Shown here: positions 46,485 through 54,998 of the stretch, in pieces
Position numbering within the stretch: the first letter of the stretch is position 1
Layout: each line of letters starts with the position of its first letter
From: an uncultured Caulobacterales bacterium
Lineage (GTDB): Bacteria > Pseudomonadota > Alphaproteobacteria > Caulobacterales > Caulobacteraceae
Length of the DNA: 64,000 bases
NCBI GenBank assembly: GCA_903837135.1
Contig: CAILTK010000079.1
Location: 1-64,000 of the forward strand
Direction: 5' to 3'
The notes under the pieces: model-generated
Database searches by the model: none
Told to the model about the DNA's origin: nothing
Seen by the model: only the letters and a program-made list of their open reading frames with translations
Program-made: the position numbers and the translations under genes

Positions 46485-47854
46485 TCCTCTCGCAGAACCC
46501 CGCGACCGGAGAGATCCTGGCGAGCTTCACCTCTCCCGACGGCGCCGAGATCGATCGGCGTCTGGCGCGCGCGGCGGCGGCGCAGCGCGACTGGTCGCGG
46601 ACCGACCTCCCGGCGCGCATGGAGGCGCTTCGGCGGATCGCCGCGCTTCTGCGCAGCGAGGCGGCGCAGCTGGGTCGGGTGATCTCGCTCGAGATGGGCA
46701 AGCCGATCGCCGAGGCGGTCGGCGAAGTCGAGAAGTGCGCCTGGAACTTCAGCTTCTACGCGGACGCCGCACCGGGCTTCCTGGCGGACGAACCGGTCGC
46801 CAGCAGCGCGTCCGACAGTCGGGTGGTGTTCGATCCCCTGGGGCTCGTCCTCGCCGTCATGCCGTGGAACTATCCCTTGTGGCAGGTGATGCGGGCGGTG
46901 GCCCCGGTTCTGGCCGGCGGCAATGGGCTGGTCCTGAAGCACGCGAGCAACGTGCCCCAATGCGCCGTCGCGATCGAAGACCTGTGCCGGAGGTCGGGCT
47001 TGCCGGACGGCCTGGTCACGACCCTGCTGGTGGGGTCGTCCGAGGTCGGGGCGCTGATCCGCGACCCCCGGATCGCGGCGGTGACCTTCACCGGTTCGAC
47101 CCCGGCGGGGCGCGCGATCGCCGCGCTGGCCGGGCAGGAACTGAAGAAGCAGGTGCTGGAGCTCGGCGGCTCCGACCCGTTCATCGTCCTGGCCGACGCC
47201 GACCTCGAGGCGGCGGCGACCGTGGCGGTGAAAGCGCGGTTCCAGAACACCGGCCAGAGCTGCATCGCGGCCAAGCGGTTCATCGTGCATGACCATGTCG
47301 CGGATGCGTTCGCCGAGATTTTCTGTGACCTGACCCGCAAACTGGTCGTCGGCGATCCGCTGGCCGAGGGCGTGACCCAGGGGTCCATGGCGCGGATATC
47401 GCTGCGCGACGAACTCGACGCCCAGGTTCAGGCGTCGATCGCCGAGGGGGCTCGCCTGTTGCTCGGCGGTCGTCCGGTCCAAGGATCGGGCGCCTTCTAC
47501 GAACCGACCGTGCTCGATCACGTGACCATGGCGATGACCGCCGGCCGGGACGAAACCTTTGGACCGGCCGCCGCCATCCTTCGGGTGGGCGGCGTCCAGG
47601 AAGCGGTTCAGGTCGCCAACGAGTCCGTCTTCGGCCTCGGCGCGGCCGTCTGGACGACCGATCTCGACCTCGGGGCCAGGCTGAGCCGGGACATCCAGGC
47701 GGGCGCCGTATTCATCAACGGACTGGTGGCGTCGGACCCGCGCCTGCCGTTCGGCGGCGTCAAGGCGTCGGGCTATGGCCGCGAGCTCGGCAAGCTCGGC
47801 TTGCGCGAGTTCACCAATATCAAGACGGTCTGGACGGGGCCGGCGCTCGTTTGA
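46481..47854 (+). CDS. Aldehyde dehydrogenase (succinate-semialdehyde dehydrogenase-like)
   Basis: NAD(P)-dependent aldehyde dehydrogenase of 457 residues, the short form typical of Sad/GabD2-like enzymes. Catalytic Cys261 in NTGQSCIAAKR, general base Glu in ELGGSDPF, cofactor segment MPWNYPLWQV and TFTGSTPAGR are present; the C-terminal block GRELGKLGLREFTNIKTV matches succinate-semialdehyde dehydrogenase. Converts an aldehyde, possibly a semialdehyde, to acid. Overlaps the Ldh2 gene by 4 nt. Confidence 0.9.
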   Translation: MILSQNPATGEILASFTSPDGAEIDRRLARAAAAQRDWSRTDLPARMEALRRIAALLRSEAAQLGRVISLEMGKPIAEAVGEVEKCAWNFSFYADAAPGFLADEPVASSASDSRVVFDPLGLVLAVMPWNYPLWQVMRAVAPVLAGGNGLVLKHASNVPQCAVAIEDLCRRSGLPDGLVTTLLVGSSEVGALIRDPRIAAVTFTGSTPAGRAIAALAGQELKKQVLELGGSDPFIVLADADLEAAATVAVKARFQNTGQSCIAAKRFIVHDHVADAFAEIFCDLTRKLVVGDPLAEGVTQGSMARISLRDELDAQVQASIAEGARLLLGGRPVQGSGAFYEPTVLDHVTMAMTAGRDETFGPAAAILRVGGVQEAVQVANESVFGLGAAVWTTDLDLGARLSRDIQAGAVFINGLVASDPRLPFGGVKASGYGRELGKLGLREFTNIKTVWTGPALV

Positions 47855-47888
47855 GCGGCCCTGTTCGGCGGATCGGGAGGACGTGAAC

Positions 47889-48305
47889 ATGGAACAGCCG
47901 GCAGGGAGGACGTTCGCGGTGCTCCGTCCCGATCGCATCGCCGCCCACGACCGGGGCGGCGGCGCACGGACGACCCCCCTGGTCACGCCGTCGATCGGCA
48001 CGACCAGCTTCATCAATGGCATGACCGAGTTCGCCCCGGGGGCCAGGATCGCCTTCCACAGCCATAACTGCGAGGAGAGCGTGGTCCTGCTCGAAGGCCA
48101 CGCCTATCTCGACATCGACGGCGAGGTGCACGAACTGAACCCGCTGGACACGACCTTCATACCGCCCAACGTTCCGCACCGGTTCCGCAACCGGTCCGAG
48201 ACCGAGACGATGAAGATCCTCTGGATCTATGCGTCGTCGCAGGCGACCCGTACGCTGATCGAGACCGGCGAGACCCGTCCGATCGCGGCCGAACACGCCC
48301 GTTGA
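47889..48305 (+). CDS. Cupin-domain protein
   Basis: Small beta-barrel cupin of 138 residues. Metal-binding motif 1 is HSHNCEESVVLLEGHAYLDIDG (His-x-His...Glu) and motif 2 is PPNVPHRFRN with the last His ligand, so a mononuclear metal site is complete. Lies 34 bp after the ALDH gene. Too short for gentisate 1,2-dioxygenase, which has two cupins; it may be an isomerase, a small dioxygenase or a regulatory protein of the operon. Confidence 0.85.
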   Translation: MEQPAGRTFAVLRPDRIAAHDRGGGARTTPLVTPSIGTTSFINGMTEFAPGARIAFHSHNCEESVVLLEGHAYLDIDGEVHELNPLDTTFIPPNVPHRFRNRSETETMKILWIYASSQATRTLIETGETRPIAAEHAR

Positions 48306-48326
48306 ATCCGCAGACGAGACCGCGCC

Positions 48327-48872
48327 ATGGGACTGAAATTCCTCGAACACCTGCTGATCCTGACCCATGATCCGGACGGCACGCGCGACTGGTTCGTCGA
48401 CAATCTCGGCTTCCGGGAAGGTTATCACCCTGAATTCGGGTTCCCGGTCTACTGGCTCTACATCGGCGATCAGGACGTGATCCATATCGGCAAGGCGCGC
48501 TACTCCGAGCACCAGGACGTCTACCTCAAGACCCCGAGCGACCAGCCCGACGTCGACTACGCCGCGGCGGGCGCGCCGGGCTCGGGCCGTATCGATCACC
48601 TGTGCCTCAATTGCGAAGGGATCGAGGAGTTCATCGAACGCTTGACCGCCAACGGCGTCGAGTTCAGCGAGCGCAAGGCGCACAACTCGAACCTCTACCA
48701 GCTGTTCATGCGCGAGCCGATCAACGGCATCAAGGTGGAGCTCAACTTCGCCTGGCATGAGGCCGCCCGGATCGGCCGTGTACCCGCCTGGACGGACGCC
48801 GGATCCAACGACAAGGCCGCCGGCGAGGTCATGACCGCGCACTCGCCGGTCGAACCCAGTTCCTTCCATTAA
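48327..48872 (+). CDS. VOC-family protein (extradiol dioxygenase-like)
   Basis: Vicinal-oxygen-chelate protein of 181 residues. EHLLILTHDPDGTRDWFVDNLGFREG (ligand His8) forms the first module and GRIDHLCLNCEGIEEFIERLTANGVEFSERKAHNSNLYQLFMREPINGIKVELNF the second, with His (DHLCL) and Glu (KVELNF) as the other ligands. Single-domain type. It precedes a fumarylpyruvate-hydrolase-like gene; a ring-cleavage or isomerase step is plausible. Confidence 0.82.
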   Translation: MGLKFLEHLLILTHDPDGTRDWFVDNLGFREGYHPEFGFPVYWLYIGDQDVIHIGKARYSEHQDVYLKTPSDQPDVDYAAAGAPGSGRIDHLCLNCEGIEEFIERLTANGVEFSERKAHNSNLYQLFMREPINGIKVELNFAWHEAARIGRVPAWTDAGSNDKAAGEVMTAHSPVEPSSFH

Positions 48873-48894
48873 CGACAGCTCGGCGGATCTCGCC

Positions 48895-49590
48895 ATGACC
48901 TACGCCTTCTCTCCCCCCGCCACGGTCGCCGTGCCGATCGCCGGGACGGACGACCTTTTTCCTGTCCACAGGATCTATTGCGTCGGCCGCAACTATGAGG
49001 ACCACGCCAGGGAAATGGGGTTCACCGGCCGCGAGCCGCCGTTCTTCTTCATGAAGCCCGCCGACGCGATCTTCGTGGTGAGGCCCGGCCAGCCCGCGAG
49101 CCTCAGCTACCCGAGCCTGACCGGAAACTTCCATCACGAGATCGAACTCGTGGTCGCCATCGGGCGTGGGGGAGCGGCGATCAAGGCGGCCGGCGCCATG
49201 GACCACGTCTATGGCTATGCGGTGGGATTGGACATGACCCGCCGGGACCTGCAGAACGACATGAAAAAACAGGGGCGGCCCTGGTGCATCGGCAAGGGCT
49301 TCGACGACAGCGCCCCGATCGGCCCGATCGTCCGCAAGGCGGACGCCGGCGACGTCACCAAGGCGGAGATCTCCCTGCAGGTGAATGGCCAGGATCGCCA
49401 GCGGAGCCGGGTGGACAAGCTGATCTGGAACATCGCCGAGACCCTCGAACATCTCTCGGCGGCCTGGACCCTTCAGCCCGGCGATCTGATCTACACCGGC
49501 ACCCCGGAGGGCGTCGGAGCGGTCGCCCGCGGGGACCGACTGGTCGGAGCGATCTCAGGCCTCCCCGATCTGGATCTCACCATCGGTTAG
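48895..49590 (+). CDS. Fumarylacetoacetate hydrolase-family protein (fumarylpyruvate hydrolase-like)
   Basis: FAH-superfamily hydrolase of 231 residues. The order VHRIYCVGRNYEDHAREMGF, REPPFFFMKPADAI, PSLTGNFHHEIELVVAIG and GLDMTRRDLQNDMKKQGRPWCIGKGFDDSAPIGPI closely follows NagK/FAHD1-type fumarylpyruvate hydrolases, with the EIE metal triad and DMTRRDLQ. Would hydrolyse a C-C bond in an acylpyruvate to give pyruvate plus an acid, the final step of gentisate-type cleavage. Last gene of the operon starting at 45417. Confidence 0.9.
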   Translation: MTYAFSPPATVAVPIAGTDDLFPVHRIYCVGRNYEDHAREMGFTGREPPFFFMKPADAIFVVRPGQPASLSYPSLTGNFHHEIELVVAIGRGGAAIKAAGAMDHVYGYAVGLDMTRRDLQNDMKKQGRPWCIGKGFDDSAPIGPIVRKADAGDVTKAEISLQVNGQDRQRSRVDKLIWNIAETLEHLSAAWTLQPGDLIYTGTPEGVGAVARGDRLVGAISGLPDLDLTIG

Positions 49591-49651
49591 TCGGTCCGGA
49601 GCCTGTCGCGCGGGAATGCGCCCGATTGCGCGACTGGTTCGACCCCGGATT

Positions 49652-50362
49652 TCAAGCGATCGCGCCGCCGCCATCGACCCGAACGGTCGATCCGGTCGCG
49701 AACGGAGTCTGCATGAGAAAGACGGCGGCGTTGGCTATGTCGTCGGCGGTTCCAACCCGCTTCGCCGGCAGCGAAGACGCGGCGCGGGCGAACATGTCGC
49801 TACGGGCTTGCTCCGGCATCCGGTCCCATAAGGGCGTGTCGATCAGGCCCGGCGAGATGGCGTTCACACGGACCGGGGACAACTCGAGCGCCAGGCCGCG
49901 GACAAGCCCTTCCAGGGCGGCGTTGATGGCGCCTTGCAGCACCGAAGTCGCCGAAGGGCGAACGCTCAGGAACCCGGTGACGAGGCTGAGCGAGCCGTCG
50001 GCGTCGAACCGGGCCGATCGCGCTATCCGATAGGCGCCCCAGAACTTGCTCTCCATGGCGGACCTGGCCTGGTCGAGAGGAAGCGACCTCAGCGGGCCGA
50101 CCGGCGTCTGCGCCGCGGAGACCACGATATGAGTCCAAGGCTCGGAGGCGTCGAAGAATCGGGACACGGCGTCCTCGTCGCCGGTGTCGAGGACGACGCT
50201 GCGCGCCGGCCCTGACAGCCGCACCAATGCGTCGTCAAGCCTGGCCTGGGACCGGGAGGCGATGGCGACGTCGGCGCCCAGCGCCTGGGCCTTGAGGGCC
50301 GTCGCCAAGCCGATCCCGGAGCTGCCGCCCACGATCAGAACGCGTTTGCCGTTCAGGTCCAT
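49652..50362 (-). CDS. SDR-family protein lacking the YxxxK catalytic pair
   Basis: Short-chain dehydrogenase fold of 236 residues. The cofactor motif VGGSSGIGLATALKAQALGADVAIASRS, DTGDED and SPGLIDTPLW are normal. The segment aligned to YAASKAAVEGL reads QGAINAALEGL, so the catalytic Tyr and Lys are Gln and Asn. It may bind NAD(P) without classic chemistry or use an alternative mechanism; this variant occurs in other proteobacteria. GGAGGGA precedes ATG 50362. Divergent from the GMC oxidoreductase with the TGACC-N5-GGTCA dyad between them. Confidence 0.83.
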   Translation of the reverse strand: MDLNGKRVLIVGGSSGIGLATALKAQALGADVAIASRSQARLDDALVRLSGPARSVVLDTGDEDAVSRFFDASEPWTHIVVSAAQTPVGPLRSLPLDQARSAMESKFWGAYRIARSARFDADGSLSLVTGFLSVRPSATSVLQGAINAALEGLVRGLALELSPVRVNAISPGLIDTPLWDRMPEQARSDMFARAASSLPAKRVGTADDIANAAVFLMQTPFATGSTVRVDGGGAIA

Positions 50363-50465
50363 GTCCGTCCCTCCGCGCGGCAAGACATCGCTCAACGGCG
50401 GTCCCGCCCGTCCCCGCTGGCGCGCGCCAGCCGCCTATTGCACGGCCGCCATCCTATATTTATCC

Positions 50466-50480
50466 TGACCATATAGGTCA
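50466..50480. promoter_or_regulatory. TGACC-ATATA-GGTCA operator, site 1
   Basis: Perfect 15-bp dyad in an AT-rich promoter-like stretch between the divergent SDR (start 50362) and GMC oxidoreductase (start 50530). Same motif as at 52289 and 53487. Confidence 0.75.
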
Positions 50481-50529
50481 ATATAATGCCGCAGCGGACG
50501 TTTGACGGCAAGCTCTGGGGAGACGGCTC

Positions 50530-52212
50530 TTGGACAGGCGCTTCGACACCATCATCGCCGGCGGCGGCGCAGCGGGATGCGTGCTGGCGAACCGTCTTTC
50601 CGCCGACTCCAAGCGATCGGTCCTCCTGATCGAAGCGGGCATGGACACCCCGCCGGGCAAGGTCCCGGCCGACATCCTCGACCCCTACCCGTCCTCCTAC
50701 GCCAATCCGGACTATCGCTGGATGGTGCGCGGCCACGCCCTGACCGAAGCCGACTCGCCGGCCGCGCCGCTGCTGCACGGCCGCGTGCTCGGCGGGGGAT
50801 CCTCGATCATGGGCATGATCATGTTGCGGGGCCTCCCGCTCGACTATGACCATTGGGCCGAGAGCGGCGCACAGGGCTGGCGCTGGGACGACGTGCTGCC
50901 CTATTTCAAGCGCGTCGAGACGGACCTCGACTTCGATGGTCCGCTGCACGGCAAGAGCGGTCCGACGGAGATCCGCCGCCACCGGCGCAGCGGCTGGCCG
51001 GCGCTGGCGCAGGCGGCGGGAGCCTACGCCCAGCGCAGCGGCATGAAGTTCATCGCCGACATGAACGCCGATTTCTCCGACGGCTACGGCGCCTTGCCGA
51101 TCGCGGGCACGGAGACGCGTCGCGCCTCCAGCGCCATCTCCTACCTCACCGCGGATGTGCGCTCCCGGCCGAACCTCGAGATCATGACCGACACGATGGT
51201 CGACAGCCTGCTGTTCGAAGGGGCGAAGGTCGTGGGCGTTCGGGGCGCGTCCCGCGGAACTGCTTTCGACCTTCTCGCCGGCGAAACCATCCTCAGCATG
51301 GGGGCGCTGCTCACGCCGGCCTTCCTCCTCCGTCAGGGGGTCGGGTGTCCGGACCAGCTCCGCGTGGCGGGGATCGGCGTGCGGGCCGCTCGGCGCGGCG
51401 TCGGCGCGAACCTGCAGAACCACGCCTCGGTGCTGGTGCTGGCGCACCTGAAGCGGGAAAGCCTGCAGCGGAGACCGCAGCGCAACCACAACAATTCGAT
51501 GTTCCGCTACAGCTCCGGCGCCGAAGGCTGCGGCCCGAGCGACATGGCGCTGGCGCTGGGCAGCCGCGCCAGCTGGCACGCCATCGCCGAACGCACCGCC
51601 CACTTCAGTCCCCTGCTCATGGCCCCGGCCTCGCGCGGCCAGGTTCGCCTGAAGCCGACGCCGGGGGGCGGGGCGGAGACGGTCATCGAGTACAATCTTC
51701 TCGGCGATGAGCGCGACCTGCACAGGCTGTCGGACGGCCTGATCCGGATCGGCGCGCTCGTCGCCGCGCCCGAAGTCGCCCCTCTGATCGGCAGGGCCGT
51801 CGGCGCCAGCCGCCTCGCCAACGCGGCGCGGTTCAACGCGCGGACCCCGTACAACAGGGTCCGTACCCGTGTGATCGCCGGCCTCCTCGACTGGGTCCCG
51901 GGATTCGGCGACGGCGTGGTCGGTTCGATCGGCGGCCCGGGCGGGATGCTCGCCGAGATCCTCTCCGACCCCGATCATCTCGAGGCCTTCATTCGCGCCC
52001 GGGTTTCCCCCGTCGCGCACCATGCGGGCGCCTGCAAGATGGGACGCGCCGACGACCCGACGGCGGTGGTTGATCGGGACGGCCGGGTCATCGGCCTCAA
52101 AGGCCTGCGGGTCGCCGACGCCTCGATCATGCCGACCGTGCCGAGGGGCAATACCAACCTTCCGACCCTGATGCTGGCGGAGAAACTGTCCGACGCCATT
52201 CGCGGCCGATAG
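50530..52212 (+). CDS. GMC-family FAD-dependent oxidoreductase
   Basis: Glucose-methanol-choline oxidoreductase of 560 residues oxidising an alcohol to aldehyde. FAD motif DTIIAGGGAAGCVLANRLSADSKRSVLLIEAG, GMC signature GRVLGGGSSIMGMIMLRG, and C-terminal catalytic region VAHHAGACKMG (His497/His498) followed by LRVADASIMPTVPRGNTNLPTLMLAEKL. TTG 50530 start has GGGGAGA 8 nt upstream. Similar to choline dehydrogenase and polyethylene-glycol/alcohol dehydrogenases. Carries site 1 of the shared operator upstream, so it belongs to the same regulon as the alpha/beta hydrolase and MFS genes. Confidence 0.9.
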   Translation: MDRRFDTIIAGGGAAGCVLANRLSADSKRSVLLIEAGMDTPPGKVPADILDPYPSSYANPDYRWMVRGHALTEADSPAAPLLHGRVLGGGSSIMGMIMLRGLPLDYDHWAESGAQGWRWDDVLPYFKRVETDLDFDGPLHGKSGPTEIRRHRRSGWPALAQAAGAYAQRSGMKFIADMNADFSDGYGALPIAGTETRRASSAISYLTADVRSRPNLEIMTDTMVDSLLFEGAKVVGVRGASRGTAFDLLAGETILSMGALLTPAFLLRQGVGCPDQLRVAGIGVRAARRGVGANLQNHASVLVLAHLKRESLQRRPQRNHNNSMFRYSSGAEGCGPSDMALALGSRASWHAIAERTAHFSPLLMAPASRGQVRLKPTPGGGAETVIEYNLLGDERDLHRLSDGLIRIGALVAAPEVAPLIGRAVGASRLANAARFNARTPYNRVRTRVIAGLLDWVPGFGDGVVGSIGGPGGMLAEILSDPDHLEAFIRARVSPVAHHAGACKMGRADDPTAVVDRDGRVIGLKGLRVADASIMPTVPRGNTNLPTLMLAEKLSDAIRGR

Positions 52213-52288
52213 GTCGCCGCCGCGTGCTCCAGCGGAGCGGACGGCGCCCGCCAACCGGCGCGTGACAGGCTCGGGCTTCGGCGCTAAT

Positions 52289-52305
52289 TTGACCATAACG
52301 GTCTA
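52289..52305. promoter_or_regulatory. TTGACC-ATAAC-GGTCTA operator, site 2
   Basis: Dyad with one mismatch, 22 bp upstream of the alpha/beta hydrolase start, followed by AATATAG. Same spacing as sites 1 and 3. Confidence 0.7.
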
Positions 52306-52326
52306 ATATAGTTGGGAGGAACGAAC

Positions 52327-53472
52327 ATGGCGGCGACGAGCGTTCAGGACACTTCGGGCTCCATCGTCACACGGACCTTCATCGGTCGCACCACGCCGCC
52401 GCTCGATCCCGAGCACAGCCTCGCGTCTCAGATACCGCTGCGACAGTTCTCGCTCGAGCGGATGATGGCCTATGGCGTGCACCACGCCGATGCGGTCGAA
52501 TTGCGAGGCCGGGTCGCCGCCGGCGAGTCGTGGAAGAGCGTCGCCACCGAACTCGCGGAGACCTGCCTGGCCCCGCCCGAGGGATCAGTGTCGCCGCTCT
52601 CGTCGATCACCCGGTCAAACCGGCTCTATCGCGCCTCCGCCTTGCTGCGCATGAGCCAGATGCTGATGCTTTCGGACGACGACGAGCGCCGAGCCATCGT
52701 CGTCCGCGCCGCCGCGCTCTACCAGGAGGCGGCCGATCTGACCGGCGATCGCCAGAAGCTGATCACGCCCACCGATCAGGGCGAGCTCAGCGGCTGGTTC
52801 TACCCTGCCCGGACGGCCACGCGCGTCGGCTGCGCGGTGGTCATCGGCGGCGTGGAGGGCTGGGCCATGGACTTCGGGCCTCTGGGCCTGGCGCTGGCCG
52901 ACCGGGGGGTCGACACCCTCCTTCTGGATGGGCCCGGCCAGGGAGAAAGCCGCATGGTGCATGGGCATTTCCTGACCCCCGCCTGGCGCAGCGGCTATGC
53001 GGCGGTGTTCGACCATCTCTCCGCCAAGACCGGAGGAGCGCCGCTCGCCTTCATCGGCAACAGCATGGGCGGGTCGGTCGCCATGGACCTGGCGGCCACC
53101 AATCCGATGATCGCGGCCTGCTGCGAGAACGGCGGTCCGTTGGACCCGCTCCGGCCGCGCGCCAACACGACCTTCTTCACCAAGATGATCGCCCATTGCG
53201 GCGAGGTCGACGAGGAGACCGCTGCGGCGATCTGGGGAACCGTCCGTCCCACGCCCGCCCAGGCCTCGGTGACCTGCCCCCTGCTCGTCGTCCACGGCGG
53301 CCTCGATCCGCTGGTGCCGATGGAAGACTCCACGGCGATCTTCGACTGGGCGTCCTCCGCCGACAAGCGGATGGTCGTGTTCTCCGACGGGGACCACTGC
53401 GTCTACAACCACCAGGACGATAAGCACAACCTGATCGGCGACTGGGTGGCGAGCCGGCTGAAGCGGGCGTGA
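52327..53472 (+). CDS. Alpha/beta hydrolase (DHPON hydrolase/FrsA-like)
   Basis: Hydrolase of 381 residues with a 120-residue helical N-terminal region before the alpha/beta core, as in 2,6-dihydroxypseudooxynicotine hydrolase and related C-C hydrolases/esterases. Nucleophile Ser246 in GNSMGG, acid in GGLDPLVPMED, His in DGDHCVYN. GGGAGGA precedes ATG 52327. Controlled through operator site 2. Could cleave a C-C or ester bond; not decidable. Confidence 0.85.
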   Translation: MAATSVQDTSGSIVTRTFIGRTTPPLDPEHSLASQIPLRQFSLERMMAYGVHHADAVELRGRVAAGESWKSVATELAETCLAPPEGSVSPLSSITRSNRLYRASALLRMSQMLMLSDDDERRAIVVRAAALYQEAADLTGDRQKLITPTDQGELSGWFYPARTATRVGCAVVIGGVEGWAMDFGPLGLALADRGVDTLLLDGPGQGESRMVHGHFLTPAWRSGYAAVFDHLSAKTGGAPLAFIGNSMGGSVAMDLAATNPMIAACCENGGPLDPLRPRANTTFFTKMIAHCGEVDEETAAAIWGTVRPTPAQASVTCPLLVVHGGLDPLVPMEDSTAIFDWASSADKRMVVFSDGDHCVYNHQDDKHNLIGDWVASRLKRA

Positions 53473-53486
53473 CGGCGAATCAATTA

Positions 53487-53503
53487 TTGACCGTATCGGT
53501 CAA
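53487..53503. promoter_or_regulatory. TTGACC-GTATC-GGTCAA operator, site 3
   Basis: Perfect 17-bp dyad in the 124-bp gap between the alpha/beta hydrolase stop and the MFS start, 94 bp upstream of the latter. The best-formed copy of the shared motif. Confidence 0.75.
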
Positions 53504-53596
53504 CTTAACCTAGGCTCGCGGGCCATGACCGCCTCTTCGCCGCTGGGCCGCGGTCCCTAGAAAAGCACCGCAGAAACGGGACTCAGGGTGGAAAGC

Positions 53597-54988
53597 ATGA
53601 ACGCGATACCGCACACGGGCCGGCCAGCGACCTATCCGCCGCCCTTCGCCGCCTGGTGCGCCTGCCTCGTCCTGACGCTGGGCTGCGTCCTCGGCTTCGC
53701 GGACCGGGGCATCCTCAACCTGTTCATCATCCCGATTCAGCGGGACCTGCACCTTAGCGACACCCAGATCAGCCTGGTGATCGGCCTCGCGTTCGGGGTG
53801 TTCAACGCGGTGTTCGGACTGCCGGCGGCGCGGTGGGTCGACAGCCGGTCCAGGACGGGCATCGCCACCGTGGGCGTCCTCCTGTGGAGCCTGGCGACCG
53901 GGGTCTGCGGGTTGGCGACCAACTTCTGGCAGCTGTTCCTGGCGCGGGTCGCCGTCGGGGTCGGCGAGGCGACCGTGACGCCGAGCGGCGTGTCCCTGCT
54001 GGCGGACTTCTTCCCTCCGGCGCGGCGGGGCCTGCCGGTCGGGGTCTTCTACGGCGGCATGTTCCTGGGCTCCGGCGGAAGTCTCCTGCTGGGCGGACTG
54101 CTGTGGCGGCGGCTGGGCGACCGGCTGATCCAGGCGCCCCTGATCGGTCCGCTGCACTCCTGGCAGGTGATCCTGATGCTGGTCGCCGCGCTGGGGTTCA
54201 TCGTCGCGCCCCTCACCTTCGCCATCCGCGAGCCCGCGCGCATCGATGGGGAGCGCCAGATCGGCGCGGGCGGCGTGCCGATCGGGGTGGTCGCCCGGTT
54301 CTATCGGACCCACCTCAAGGCCCTCGTCGGCCACAACGTCGGCTTCTGCCTGCACAGCTTCGCGCTGCACGCCGGCATGGCGTGGATTCCGACCCTGCTG
54401 GTCCGCACCTACGGTTGGAGCCTGACCCAGGCGGGCGCCACCTACGGGATCATGATGCTGATCCTGGGGCCGGCGGGGAGCGCCGCCGCCGGCCTCCTGG
54501 CCGATGCGCTGTCCCGCCGGGGACGCACCGACGGCAAGCTCCTGGTCTGCATCGGCGCCGGTGTGGTCTGCGCCGCCATGAGCATCGCCCTGGCGCTACG
54601 CCTCAGCCCGTCGAACCTGCTCCTGGCGCTCGGGACCTTCGCCTTCTTCGGCACCTTCAGCCTGCCGCTGGCGGCCGGCTCCCTGCAGGAAGTCATGCCC
54701 AACGCCATGCGCGGCCAGGCCATCGCCATCTATGTCGCCATCACCAACATCCTGGCCGGCAGCCTGGCGGCCACGGCGGTCGCGGTGCTGACCGACTACG
54801 TCTTCCATGACCGCAACCTGTTGCGCCTGGCCTTCGGCTGCGTGGGATTCTCCGCCTGCGCCTCCTCGAGCCTGGTGCTGCTCGCCACCCTGGCCAGTTT
54901 CCGCGCCACCGTGGCCGCGACCCGGGCGCCGGCGATCGCCGACGGCGCGCCGCCGGCCGCCGCCGCGCCCGTTCTCGCCGAACTTTAG
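53597..54988 (+). CDS. MFS transporter (spinster-like)
   Basis: Twelve-helix transporter of 463 residues. Opening helix WCACLVLTLGCVLGFADRGILNLFIIPIQRDLHLSDTQISL, loop motif RWVDSRSRTGIATVG, and ARVAVGVGEATVTPSGVSLLADFFPPARRG in helix 4-5 identify the same subgroup as the transporter at 26592. ATG 53597 follows GGAAAG closely; a GTG three codons upstream is an alternative. First gene of a co-directional run of five; stop is 10 bp from the amidohydrolase start. Imports the pathway substrate across the inner membrane. Confidence 0.9.
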   Translation: MNAIPHTGRPATYPPPFAAWCACLVLTLGCVLGFADRGILNLFIIPIQRDLHLSDTQISLVIGLAFGVFNAVFGLPAARWVDSRSRTGIATVGVLLWSLATGVCGLATNFWQLFLARVAVGVGEATVTPSGVSLLADFFPPARRGLPVGVFYGGMFLGSGGSLLLGGLLWRRLGDRLIQAPLIGPLHSWQVILMLVAALGFIVAPLTFAIREPARIDGERQIGAGGVPIGVVARFYRTHLKALVGHNVGFCLHSFALHAGMAWIPTLLVRTYGWSLTQAGATYGIMMLILGPAGSAAAGLLADALSRRGRTDGKLLVCIGAGVVCAAMSIALALRLSPSNLLLALGTFAFFGTFSLPLAAGSLQEVMPNAMRGQAIAIYVAITNILAGSLAATAVAVLTDYVFHDRNLLRLAFGCVGFSACASSSLVLLATLASFRATVAATRAPAIADGAPPAAAAPVLAEL

Positions 54989-54998
54989 GAGCCCTCCG

